From Geomonas anaerohicana (GTDB taxonomy: Bacteria; Desulfobacterota; Desulfuromonadia; Geobacterales; Geobacteraceae), in NCBI RefSeq assembly GCF_016458305.1, contig NZ_JAEMHL010000001.1, forward strand, positions 186,001-250,000: a stretch of DNA of 64,000 bases, written 5' to 3'. The position numbers were made by a program, and so were the translations under genes. Under the pieces are notes generated by a model that had not been told where the DNA came from, did no database searches, and saw only the letters and a list, made by a program, of their open reading frames with translations. Shown here in pieces: positions 11,394 to 19,852 of the stretch (the first letter of the stretch is position 1; each line of letters opens with the position of its first letter).

Positions 11394-14123
11394 CTACCGC
11401 CGCTCCAGGTTTTCGATGCACTGCTCCAGGTCGATTCCCGGCCCCAGCACCCCCGCGAACAGGTCCCCCAGGTGTTCCAGCCGCCGCGGCATGGTGGCGA
11501 TGGTGAACTGGCTTGGGTCGAGACCCCGTTGCACCTCCTCCCACTTGAGCGGGGCCGAGACGGTTGCCCCTGGCCTGGGGCGGATGCTGTAGGGGGCGGC
11601 CAGGGTCTGACCCGGCTTGTTCTGCAGGAAGTCGAGGTAGACCTTTTTCTGGCGCAGCTTCGGGCTGCGCAGGATGCTGGTGAACTCGGGGACCTTGTGG
11701 TGCACCAACGTGGCGATGACCCGGGCGAACTCGCCTGCGGCGTCGTAGTCGTACTTGGCGCCCAGCGGCACGTAGATATGGATGCCGGTTGCGCCGGAGG
11801 TCTTGGGGAAGCTGACCGCGCCGGCCCGCTCCAGCACCTCCCGGACCGCCAGCGCGGTCTCGATCACCTTGGCGAACGGGATGTCCTCCGGGTCGAGGTC
11901 GATCACGAAGTAGTCAGGGTAGTCGAGGTTCTGCAGGCGTGACAGCCAGGGGTTGATCTCGATGCAGCCGAGGTTGGCCATGTACACCAGCGTCGCCTCG
12001 TCCTGGCAGACGAAGAACTTGATGTTCTTGTCCACGTGCTTGGAGTAGATCTCCCGGGTGGTGATCCATGACGGCGGCAGTTCCCCGGCCTCTTTTTGGA
12101 AAAAGCCGGGCTCGGTGATGCCGTTGGGGGTGCGGTACAGGGACTCCGGGCGGTCGACCAGGTGGGGAAGCATGGCGTGGGCCATGGTGCGGTAGTAGTT
12201 GATGACGTCTCCCTTGGTGTACCCCTGGTCCGGCCAAAACACCTTGTCCAGGTTGGAAAGCTCCAGCCGGTGGCCGTCCAGGATCAGCAGCTCTTCCTGT
12301 CCTTTCTTGCCGCTAGTCCCTTTCTTGCCGGATGAGCGCTTCGGGACGGAAGGGGGCGACGGGGGCGCAGCCCGCTCCGGAACCGGGGGTGGCGTGGACC
12401 CGACCAGTTCGCGCACCACGCTCCTGGGATCCTTGTCCTCCCTCAGTCCCAGGTAGATGGGCTGGCGCATCACGTTCTCGTCGGTCCACTCGGAAAACTC
12501 CACCTCGCAAACCAGTTCCGGCTTCACCCACGTAATCGGCATGTCCGACTTGACCGGCTGCTGGAAGGGAGAGCTGTCCTGCACCAGCGGCTGCAGCAGT
12601 TCGTACATCTCCTTGAGACCGGCGTCGTCGAAGCCTCCGCCGGCGAAACCGATGCAGACCAGCCGGTCGTCCTCGTACACGCCGAGCACCAGCGCGCCCA
12701 GCCCTTTCCGGCTGCGGCGCGGCTGGGTGAAGCCGCAGATGACTGCCTCCTGCTGGAAGCGCACCTTGATCTTCAGCCACTCCTTGCTTCTTTTTCCGGA
12801 CTGATACAGGCTCGCGGCGCGTTTGGCCAGGATCCCCTCCAGGTTGTTCTGGCGCGCCAGCTCGAAGAACTCCTTGCCGGATTCCATGATGTGGTCGCTG
12901 TAGCGGATGTCGGGCAGGTCGGGCAGCAGGGCGCGCAGCCTTTCCTTGCGGGCGAGGAGCGGCTGGTTGCGCAGGTCTTCGCCGTTCAAGTAGAGGAGGT
13001 CGAAGACGAAGTAGGCGATGTTGCCGCGGCCGGTGCGCTGGTAGTTCTGCAGTAGTTGGAAGTAGGAGCGGCCGGTTTCGTCCAGCACCACCACCTCGCC
13101 GTCCAGGACGGCTTGTATGCCGAGGGAGGCGAGAGCCGCCACCACGGTGTGGAACTTCTTGTTGAAAGAGAGGTTGTTGCGCGAGTAGAGGGCGACGTTG
13201 TGGCCGGAGACCTCGGCGATGGTGCGGTAGCCGTCCAGCTTGATTTCGAAGAGCCAGTCCGGGTCGTCAAAGGGCTCGGCGGCGGAGGTGGCCAGCATGG
13301 GGGGGCCGGCTGACACCGTGGACCCAGTGGACCCGGTGGACGCGGTGGACCCTGTGGACCCGGGAGAGTTGGTGAAGTTGGTGGGGGTGGTTGAGGTGGT
13401 TGGGGTGGAAATTTCTGCGGGCGGAGTTGGGGCGGTGCTGGCGGCTTGCCCCTCCCCCCGGAGGGGGGAGGCCGGGTGGGGGGAAGCCGGTGTAGCGGCC
13501 GCACCTTCTTCAGCACGCTGCGCCTGCACCGGCATGCGCTGCGGCATCCTCCCGGCGCGGACGTCCTCGATGGTGGCGTTGCTCACCACGGAACGCTCCT
13601 GCAGGGTCACGTCTTCGCTGCCGGCATACTGGTCCTTTTTCTTAATCAAGAGCCACGAGTTCCCCTTGTCGCCCTTGATGCGCACCAGGGCGTACTCGCC
13701 GTTCAGCTTCTCGCCGTGCAGGACGAACTTCAGGTCCCCCTTCTGCAACCCCTCGCGCAAAAGCTTGAGACTCTGATCCGGTTCTTCGCTCGCGGCGGCG
13801 TGAAAGGTGCCGGTATCCCAGATGATCACCTCGCCGGCACCGTAGTTCCCTTTCGGAATCACCCCCTCGAAATCACCGTACTCGTACGGGTGGTCCTCCA
13901 CCATCATGGCCAGACGCTTAACGGACGGATCGAGCGACGGCCCCTTGGGGATCGCCCAACTTTTCAGCACGCCATCGATCTCCAGACGAAAATCGTAGTG
14001 CAGGTGGGAGGCGGCATGCTTGTGGACCACGAAGCGCAGAGCCCGCTCGGAACGGCCCCCTTTCCCCGGCGGTTCAGGCGTTTTGCTCAGATCCCGCTTG
14101 CGGTGATACTGCTCCAGTCCCAT
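11394..14123 (-). CDS. ligD: DNA ligase D (phosphoesterase-ligase-polymerase), NHEJ
   Basis: 909 aa multidomain end-joining enzyme. Order: 3'-phosphoesterase (about residues 1-190, HLHYDFRLEIDG and GVIPKGNYGAGEV), a variable linker (about 200-285), ATP-dependent ligase with the adenylated lysine in IKLDGYR near residue 295, then the primase-polymerase domain with the metal-binding LDLDPED. The start at 14123 is preceded by AAAGGAGG; an earlier in-frame ATG lacks one. The partner Ku is encoded 20 kb away at 33.7 kb. Oddly, the linker holds an in-frame copy of the window's GC-rich repeat and five 9-bp tandem repeats. Confidence 0.95.
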   Translation of the reverse strand: MGLEQYHRKRDLSKTPEPPGKGGRSERALRFVVHKHAASHLHYDFRLEIDGVLKSWAIPKGPSLDPSVKRLAMMVEDHPYEYGDFEGVIPKGNYGAGEVIIWDTGTFHAAASEEPDQSLKLLREGLQKGDLKFVLHGEKLNGEYALVRIKGDKGNSWLLIKKKDQYAGSEDVTLQERSVVSNATIEDVRAGRMPQRMPVQAQRAEEGAAATPASPHPASPLRGEGQAASTAPTPPAEISTPTTSTTPTNFTNSPGSTGSTASTGSTGSTVSAGPPMLATSAAEPFDDPDWLFEIKLDGYRTIAEVSGHNVALYSRNNLSFNKKFHTVVAALASLGIQAVLDGEVVVLDETGRSYFQLLQNYQRTGRGNIAYFVFDLLYLNGEDLRNQPLLARKERLRALLPDLPDIRYSDHIMESGKEFFELARQNNLEGILAKRAASLYQSGKRSKEWLKIKVRFQQEAVICGFTQPRRSRKGLGALVLGVYEDDRLVCIGFAGGGFDDAGLKEMYELLQPLVQDSSPFQQPVKSDMPITWVKPELVCEVEFSEWTDENVMRQPIYLGLREDKDPRSVVRELVGSTPPPVPERAAPPSPPSVPKRSSGKKGTSGKKGQEELLILDGHRLELSNLDKVFWPDQGYTKGDVINYYRTMAHAMLPHLVDRPESLYRTPNGITEPGFFQKEAGELPPSWITTREIYSKHVDKNIKFFVCQDEATLVYMANLGCIEINPWLSRLQNLDYPDYFVIDLDPEDIPFAKVIETALAVREVLERAGAVSFPKTSGATGIHIYVPLGAKYDYDAAGEFARVIATLVHHKVPEFTSILRSPKLRQKKVYLDFLQNKPGQTLAAPYSIRPRPGATVSAPLKWEEVQRGLDPSQFTIATMPRRLEHLGDLFAGVLGPGIDLEQCIENLERR
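13318..13362. repeat. Five tandem 9-bp repeats inside ligD linker
   Basis: Units of GTGGACCCN/GTGGACGCG on the plus strand, giving a run of Gly-Ser-Thr (one Ala-Ser-Thr) triplets in LigD. This looks like replication-slippage expansion in a disordered linker. Confidence 0.85.
13449..13487. repeat. GC-rich intergenic-type repeat inside the ligD coding region
   Basis: CCTCCCCCCGGAGGGGGGAGG followed by CCGGGTGGGGGGAAG, the same arm found between genes at 30127 and 55466. It is read in frame and encodes a PASPLRGEG-type segment at about LigD residues 212-225. Confidence 0.85.
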
Positions 14124-14178
14124 GAGAAAACCTCCTTTGGCTGCACATGAGTCTATCACAGCAGCATGAACCGGGAGA

Positions 14179-14206
14179 TTGACAAAAGAAGTCGGGCGGC
14201 TAGATT
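14179..14206 (+). promoter_or_regulatory. Predicted promoter of the SAP-like/ferritin-like operon
   Basis: TTGACA (14179-14184), 16-bp spacer with AAGTCGGG, TAGATT (14201-14206), then TTAGG. 27 of 34 positions match the promoter at 7854. Confidence 0.6.
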
Positions 14207-14269
14207 ATTAGGCGTTGCCAATTTTGGCCCATTAAAAGCCCGGACAGGGCACCAGAAAGGAGAAGAAGC

Positions 14270-14449
14270 ATGAAGGTCCAGGACATCAAGGAAATCGCCC
14301 AGAGGATGGACATCTCCTGCGGCAAGCTGAAAAAAGGCGAACTGATTCGCCTGATCCAAAGCAAGGAAGGGAATATCGCGTGTTTCGATTCGGGGCAGTC
14401 GTCCCGGTGCGGCCAAGGGGGCTGCCTCTGGGCGGAGGACTGCAACTGA
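14270..14449 (+). CDS. Small SAP/Rho-N-like domain protein with Cys-rich tail
   Basis: 59 aa, with an AGAAAGGAGA ribosome site upstream. Residues 3-30 (VQDIKEIAQRMDISCGKLKK onward) match the two-helix SAP/Rho-N pattern that often binds nucleic acid. The C-terminal 22 residues contain four cysteines (C38, C47, C52, C58) that could bind a metal. It is first gene after the promoter at 14179 and is followed after 25 bp by a 55-aa gene. I recognise the fold type, not a function. Confidence 0.72.
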   Translation: MKVQDIKEIAQRMDISCGKLKKGELIRLIQSKEGNIACFDSGQSSRCGQGGCLWAEDCN

Positions 14450-14474
14450 CCACCATCCGGAAAGGAGGCGCCAC

Positions 14475-14642
14475 ATGGACTTCGACTACACCAAGTACAT
14501 CTACCTGCCGGACTGCAAGGACGGCTGCGGCGCCATAACGGACTGGTTGAGCAGCAGGAAGATGGCGCGCGAGGCGGGGGAGAACCACCACAAGTCGACG
14601 GGTCATGACTGGGTACTGATCGAGAAGATGCGGGAGGAATAA
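14475..14642 (+). CDS. Hypothetical 55-aa protein
   Basis: MDFDYTKYIYLPDCKDGCGA opens a short soluble protein with C14 and C18 and an HHK/H-rich centre. It has AAAGGAGG at the right distance and lies 25 bp after the SAP-like gene, so it is probably cotranscribed. No family is recognised; CxxxC plus histidines hints at metal binding but this is not shown. Confidence 0.65.
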   Translation: MDFDYTKYIYLPDCKDGCGAITDWLSSRKMAREAGENHHKSTGHDWVLIEKMREE

Positions 14643-14749
14643 AGGTCGTCATGTTATCGGCTTCATGCTGACTGAGGGGGGGAGAGCGGTTTTCCCGCGG
14701 GACACGCCCCGCGTGCAAACAAATACCAACAGCTGATCCGGAGGAAAGC

Positions 14750-15190
14750 ATGAACAGAGACGATATTCTCGACCAATTGGAAAAACTGATCCAGCTCGAC
14801 GTGGATGCCACCCACGCCTATGACCAGGCCATCAAGAACGTGAACGAGGTGACCATCAAGGACAAGCTGATCCAGTTCCAGGCGGACCACCGCAAGCACA
14901 TCGACCTCCTCTCCGCGAAGATGCTGGAGCTCGGGGGGACCCCGCCGGAGCTGAGCTCCGACTTCAAAGGGTTCCTGATCTCCGGCTTCACGGCTCTGCG
15001 CAGCCTGACCGGCTCGAAAGGGGCGCTGGAGGCGATGGAGAGCAACGAGCGCCTCACCACCAGCCGCTACGAAGAGGCCTCGCAGCTCGACTTCCCGGTG
15101 GACATCTCGGCCATCGTGCGCGCCAACTACGCCGATGAACAGCGCCACCTCTCCTTCATCCGCGAAGCGATCCCCACCCTGCGCAAGTAG
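14750..15190 (+). CDS. Ferritin-like four-helix protein (DUF2383/PA2169-type)
   Basis: 146 aa, all helical, with repeated ferritin-like patterns: D-x-D-A-THAYDQAI, QADHRKHIDLL, ESNERLTTSRYEEA and YADEQRHLSFIRE. These place Glu/His pairs on four helices, as in the DUF2383 family. Its role is probably stress-related; iron binding is plausible but unproven. CGGAGGAAAG lies before the ATG. It is the probable third gene of the operon from 14179; the terminator hairpins at 15235 and 15325 close the unit. Confidence 0.8.
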   Translation: MNRDDILDQLEKLIQLDVDATHAYDQAIKNVNEVTIKDKLIQFQADHRKHIDLLSAKMLELGGTPPELSSDFKGFLISGFTALRSLTGSKGALEAMESNERLTTSRYEEASQLDFPVDISAIVRANYADEQRHLSFIREAIPTLRK

Positions 15191-15234
15191 AAGGAAGGCA
15201 ATGGACAAATGACAATGGACGGTTGACAACGAAT

Positions 15235-15274
15235 GCCGCCGGTGCCGTACTCGCAACGGTGCCGGCGGCTTTGT
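15235..15274 (+). terminator. Probable terminator after ferritin-like gene
   Basis: GCCGCCGG...CCGGCGGC, an 8-bp stem extended past a TG/TG mismatch by CCG/CGG, followed by TTTGT. With the next hairpin and the promoter at 15415 it fills the 322-bp gap before treZ; no gene is seen there. Confidence 0.6.
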
Positions 15275-15324
15275 GCTGCCCGCACGATGGTTATGGAGTC
15301 GCATCGGCGGGGGCGTCACAGGTC

Positions 15325-15358
15325 AGCCCGGATCCAATCGGATTCGGGCTCTTTTTTT
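15325..15358 (+). terminator. Strong intrinsic terminator
   Basis: AGCCCGGATCC-AATC-GGATTCGGGCT, an 11-bp stem with one G-U pair, followed by CTTTTTTT. Confidence 0.85.
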
Positions 15359-15414
15359 CATTAGGAGCGCGCCGGACGGTACTCATCTTCTGCAAAACAG
15401 CCTCTCGCAAGGCG

Positions 15415-15442
15415 TTGACATGAACAATCGCTAATGTATCTT
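15415..15442 (+). promoter_or_regulatory. Predicted promoter of the trehalose/glucan operon
   Basis: TTGACA (15415-15420), 16-bp spacer, TATCTT (15437-15442), about 70 bp before treZ. Confidence 0.6.
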
Positions 15443-15512
15443 TGGTGAGTGTTTTTTTATGTGAGCGGCGGCGGTTTCATGAGAGAGGCGGTCACGGCTG
15501 GCGGAGGTGGGT

Positions 15513-17408
15513 ATGGTGGCAGGTGGCTGGCGCGTCGAGCTGGGGGCTACGGTCTTGAAGGAGGGGGGGACGCAGTTCCGGGTCTGGGCCCCCAAGTCGA
15601 AGACGGTGAACGTCCTCATCCTGTCCGGCAAGGCGACCGGGACGGTGGCCATGCAGCCGGAGGGAAAGGGCTACTACTCCATCACCGTGCCCGGTGTGGC
15701 CGACGGCGACCGCTACCTGTACCAGCTCGAGTCCGGCAACACCTTCCCCGACCCGGTGTCGCGCTTCCAGCCCGACGGCGTGCACGAGGCCTCCCAGGTG
15801 GTCGATCCTGAGCAGTTCCTCTGGACCGAGGAGGGGTGGCGTGGCATCCCGCTGGAACAGTACCGCATCTACGAGATCCACGTCGGCACCTTCACCCGGG
15901 AGGGGACTTTCGAGGCGGTGATCCAGCACCTCGACTACCTGGTCGACCTGGGCATCACGGCAGTTGAGCTGATGCCGGTTTCCCAGTGTCCCGGCAAGCG
16001 CAACTGGGGCTACGACGGCGTGTACCACTTCGCCCCGCAGAGCAACTACGGCGGACCGGAAGGGCTGAGAAGGCTGGTGAACGCCTGCCACAGGAAAGGG
16101 CTCGCCGTGGTGCTGGACGTGGTCTACAACCACTTCGGCCCGGAAGGATGCTACCTGGACGACTTCGGCCCCTATTTCACCAGCAAGTACCGCACCCCCT
16201 GGGGGCGGGCCATGAACCTGGACGACGCCGACAGCGACCCGGTCCTGGAATACTTCCTCTCCAACGCAGCCTACTGGCTCACCGAATTCCGCTTCGACGC
16301 GCTGCGCCTGGATGCGGTGGACTGGATCTTCGACCAGACTCCCAAGCCACTGCTGCGCCGCCTGGCTGACGAGATCCGCCAGCACCGGGAGCGGCTGGGG
16401 CGGGACTTCTGCCTTTTCGCCGAGAACGACACCAACGACGTGCGCCTGATCAATTCGCCGGAGAAGTGCGGCTTCGGTCTCGACGCCCAGTGGTGCGACA
16501 ACTTCCACCACGCCTTGCGGTCACTGTTAACCAATGAGATAACGGGGTATTACGAGGATTTCGGGCAGTTCAGCCAGTTGCAGAAGGCGTTCCAGGAGGC
16601 TTTCGTCTACACCGGGGAGTACTCCAGGTACCGCCGGCGGCGCCACGGGGGGCCGACCGAGAACCACCCGGGATCGCAGTTCGTGGTCTTCTCGCAGAAC
16701 CACGACCAGGTCGGCAACCGCAAGTGCGGCGACCGGTTGAGCGCGACGCTCCCCCTGAACCAGCTCTTGCTGGCAGCCGCTTCCGTGATTCTCTCCCCCT
16801 ACCTGCCGCTGCTCTTCATGGGCGAGGAGTACGGCGAGCGCGCCCCTTTCCACTATTTCATCGACCACACCGATCCGGAACTCGTGGAGTTGGTGCGCAA
16901 GGGGAAGCACGAGGAACACGCCTCGGGGGTGTGCGAGGGAGATATCCCCGATCCCGCCGCGGAGTCGACCTTCGAAGAGTCGATCATCGACGTGGCGAGT
17001 CCGAAGGAAGGGGAGCAGGCGGTGATCCTTGCCTTCTACAAGAAGCTCTTCGCGCTGCGCACCACCCTCCCGGCGCTGCAGGTGTTCCAGCGGGATGCCA
17101 TGGCCATCTCCGGGCTCCCCGAACAGAAAATTCTCTTCCTGCGGAGGTGGAGCGGCGGCAACGCGGTGCTCTGCCTGTTCAGTTTCAGCAACATTCAGCA
17201 GGAGGTACCCCTTGCGCTGCCGCCGGGCAGCTGGGAGCGGGTGCTTGACTCGTCCGGGCAGCAGTGGCGCGGCCCGGGTGAGGAAGCGCCGGAGCGTGTA
17301 GAGGGGGGCGAGGCGGACGGCAGCCAAAGGACCATGATCAGGATCAACCCGTTCAGCGTGGTGGTCTACAGCACCAATCTTTCAGGAGGAGACCATGGAG
17401 CAAGCTAA
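15513..17408 (+). CDS. treZ: Malto-oligosyltrehalose trehalohydrolase
   Basis: 631 aa, GH13 family. It releases trehalose from maltooligosyl-trehalose made by TreY. An N-terminal carbohydrate-binding-like domain (TQFRVWAPKSKTV) precedes the (beta/alpha)8 barrel with catalytic Asp in RLDAVDWIF, Glu in LFAENDTND and Asp in FSQNHDQVGNR. The YDGVYHFAPQSNYGGP segment separates TreZ from branching enzymes. The ATG at 15513 is chosen after GGCGGAGG; a GTG two codons earlier is the alternative. It overlaps the next gene by 14 bases. Confidence 0.92.
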   Translation: MVAGGWRVELGATVLKEGGTQFRVWAPKSKTVNVLILSGKATGTVAMQPEGKGYYSITVPGVADGDRYLYQLESGNTFPDPVSRFQPDGVHEASQVVDPEQFLWTEEGWRGIPLEQYRIYEIHVGTFTREGTFEAVIQHLDYLVDLGITAVELMPVSQCPGKRNWGYDGVYHFAPQSNYGGPEGLRRLVNACHRKGLAVVLDVVYNHFGPEGCYLDDFGPYFTSKYRTPWGRAMNLDDADSDPVLEYFLSNAAYWLTEFRFDALRLDAVDWIFDQTPKPLLRRLADEIRQHRERLGRDFCLFAENDTNDVRLINSPEKCGFGLDAQWCDNFHHALRSLLTNEITGYYEDFGQFSQLQKAFQEAFVYTGEYSRYRRRRHGGPTENHPGSQFVVFSQNHDQVGNRKCGDRLSATLPLNQLLLAAASVILSPYLPLLFMGEEYGERAPFHYFIDHTDPELVELVRKGKHEEHASGVCEGDIPDPAAESTFEESIIDVASPKEGEQAVILAFYKKLFALRTTLPALQVFQRDAMAISGLPEQKILFLRRWSGGNAVLCLFSFSNIQQEVPLALPPGSWERVLDSSGQQWRGPGEEAPERVEGGEADGSQRTMIRINPFSVVVYSTNLSGGDHGAS

Positions 17409-19839
17409 GGAGCGTTTCGTCTGTATCCACGGGCACTTTTACCAGCCTCCCCGCGAAAACCCGTGGCTCGAGGCGGTGGAGATACAGGACTCCGCCTTTC
17501 CCTATCATGACTGGAACGAGCGCATCACGGCCGAGTGCTACGCCTCCAACTCGGCGTCGCGCATCCTGGACGGCGACAGCCGCGTCATGGATATCACCAG
17601 CAATTACGCCAAGATCAGCTTCAACTTCGGCCCCACCGTCCTCTCCTGGATGGAACTCGCCGCGCCCAATATCTACAACGCCATCCTGGCGGCGGACAAG
17701 CAGAGCATGGAGTGGCGCTCCGGGCACGGTTCGGCCATCGCCCAGGTCTACAACCACATGATCATGCCGCTGGCCGACGCGCGCGACAAGCGCACCCAGG
17801 TGGTGTGGGGCATCGCGGACTTCCAGAAACGCTTCGGCCGCTTCCCGGAGGGGATGTGGCTCGCGGAGACTGCGGTCGACCTGGAGACCCTGGGCATACT
17901 CGCCGAGCAGGGGATCAAGTACACCGTGCTTGCCCCGCACCAGGCCGAGGCCTACCGCGCGCTGGGGACCGAGGAGTGGACCGAGACCGAGATCGACCCG
18001 ACCCGGGCCTACCTCTGCAAGCTCCCCTCAGGGCGCTCCATCACCCTCTTTTTCTATGATGGCCCCATCTCCCGGGCGGTCGCCTTCGAGAACCTCCTCG
18101 ATAGCGGCGAAGCCCTCGCCGGCCGGCTGGTGGGCGGATTCACGGAGGACCGGGACTGGTCGCAGTTGATGCACATCGCCACCGACGGCGAGACCTACGG
18201 CCACCACCAGAAGTTCGGCGACATGGCGCTGGCCGCATGCCTGAACCACATCGAGGGGAACAACCTGGCGCGGCTCACCAACTACGGCGAATACCTGGAA
18301 CTGTGCCCGCCGGCAATGGAGGTGAGGATCCGCGAACGCACTTCCTGGAGCTGCGCCCACGGCGTCGAGCGTTGGAACAGCGACTGCGGCTGCTCGGGGG
18401 GCATCCAGGGGTGGAACCAGCAGTGGCGCACCCCGCTGCGCGCCTCGCTGGACTGGCTGCGGGACCGCCTGGCCAAAGCCTACGAGCAGAAGGGGCGCGA
18501 GCTCTTCAAGGATCCGTGGCAGGCCAGAGACGCCTACATCGAGGTGATCCTGGACCGCGGCATGGAGCAGTCGGAGCGCTTCCTGGCGCAGCACGCCGCC
18601 CGCGAGCTATCCAAGGACGAAAAGATCATGGCGCTCAAGCTGTTGGAGATGCAGCGCAACGCCATGCTCATGTACACGAGCTGCGGCTGGTTCTTCGACG
18701 AGCTTTCCGGCCTGGAAACGGTGCAGGTGATCGATTATGCGAGCCGCGCCTTGCAGCTCGCCGAGGGGATCGTGGAGGGCAACGTGGAAAAGGCCTTCCT
18801 GGACCGCCTCAAGGAGGCGAAGAGCAACATCCCCGACCACCACGACGGGCTCTGGATCTACCAGAACTTCGTGCTCCCGATCCGGCTCGACCTGGTCAAG
18901 GTGGGGGCCCACTACGCCTTCAGCTCCCTTTACGAGGAGTACGATGAGCACTCCCAGATCTACTGCTATGCCATCGCAAAGGAGGAGTACACCAAGTTTT
19001 CCACCCCTGACGCGGTGATGGCGATGGGGCGCATCCACATGGCAAGCGAGATCACCGAGGAAGAAGCCTGCCTCACCTTCTGCGTCATGCGCATCGGCAG
19101 CCACGACTTCAAGGGGGGCGTGAAAGAAGAATGCGACCCGGGCGCGTACGCGGCCATGCGCGAGGAGATGAGCGGCGCCTTCGACAAGGGGCTCTACACC
19201 GACCTGGTCACCCTGATGGACAAGCACTTCGGCACCCACAGCTTCTCGTTGATCAACCTCTTCAGCGACGAGCAGCGCAAGATCATCAACCAGATCATCA
19301 GGCAGAACATGGAAGAGGAGATCGCCAGCTACCAGGAGATGTACGAGCGCAGCCGGCCGCTCATGGAGTTCGTCAAGGAGACACGAGTCCCGGTGCCGCA
19401 GATCTTTATGGCCGTGGCGCAGCCCGCGCTTAACGAGGCGCTCCGGCATGCCATGAGCGAGGACGAGGTCGACGCGGACCAGGTGCGCAGGATCGTGGGG
19501 CAGATCGGGTCCTGGGGCGTGGCGATCGAGGAGCCGGGGACCGAGTACTTCATGAGGCGCCATCTCGAGGAGATGTCGGGGCAACTGGTACAGGATCCGT
19601 CCGACCTGAAGCTGATCGCCCGGATGCAGAAGTACATGGACCTTTTGAACGAGATTCCCATCAACGTGGTGCTCTGGCAGATGCAGAACGACTACTACCA
19701 GCTCGCCAAGACCGTGTACCCCGAGTATCTCACCCGTTCCGCCGGGGGCGAGGAAGGGGCCGGCATCTGGCTGGATGCATTCAGGAAGCTCGGGGAGACC
19801 CTGCGCTTCAACCTGGGGGCGGTGCTGCCGCAAGCCTAG
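17395..19839 (+). CDS. GH57-type glycoside hydrolase with DUF3536
   Basis: 814 aa. The N-terminal GH57-like domain opens with CIHGHFYQPPRE and contains FPEGMWLAETAVD (candidate nucleophile Glu) and TDGETYGHH (candidate acid/base Asp). The C-terminal half is the DUF3536 region. GH57 includes amylases, 4-alpha-glucanotransferases and branching enzymes; the exact activity here is not determined. It is coupled to treZ by a 14-base overlap and lies 13 bp before treY, so it must work on the same alpha-glucan pool. No glgB is present in the window, so it might supply branching or chain trimming. Confidence 0.85.
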   Translation: MEQAKERFVCIHGHFYQPPRENPWLEAVEIQDSAFPYHDWNERITAECYASNSASRILDGDSRVMDITSNYAKISFNFGPTVLSWMELAAPNIYNAILAADKQSMEWRSGHGSAIAQVYNHMIMPLADARDKRTQVVWGIADFQKRFGRFPEGMWLAETAVDLETLGILAEQGIKYTVLAPHQAEAYRALGTEEWTETEIDPTRAYLCKLPSGRSITLFFYDGPISRAVAFENLLDSGEALAGRLVGGFTEDRDWSQLMHIATDGETYGHHQKFGDMALAACLNHIEGNNLARLTNYGEYLELCPPAMEVRIRERTSWSCAHGVERWNSDCGCSGGIQGWNQQWRTPLRASLDWLRDRLAKAYEQKGRELFKDPWQARDAYIEVILDRGMEQSERFLAQHAARELSKDEKIMALKLLEMQRNAMLMYTSCGWFFDELSGLETVQVIDYASRALQLAEGIVEGNVEKAFLDRLKEAKSNIPDHHDGLWIYQNFVLPIRLDLVKVGAHYAFSSLYEEYDEHSQIYCYAIAKEEYTKFSTPDAVMAMGRIHMASEITEEEACLTFCVMRIGSHDFKGGVKEECDPGAYAAMREEMSGAFDKGLYTDLVTLMDKHFGTHSFSLINLFSDEQRKIINQIIRQNMEEEIASYQEMYERSRPLMEFVKETRVPVPQIFMAVAQPALNEALRHAMSEDEVDADQVRRIVGQIGSWGVAIEEPGTEYFMRRHLEEMSGQLVQDPSDLKLIARMQKYMDLLNEIPINVVLWQMQNDYYQLAKTVYPEYLTRSAGGEEGAGIWLDAFRKLGETLRFNLGAVLPQA

Positions 19840-19852
19840 ACCGGGGGGAAGC

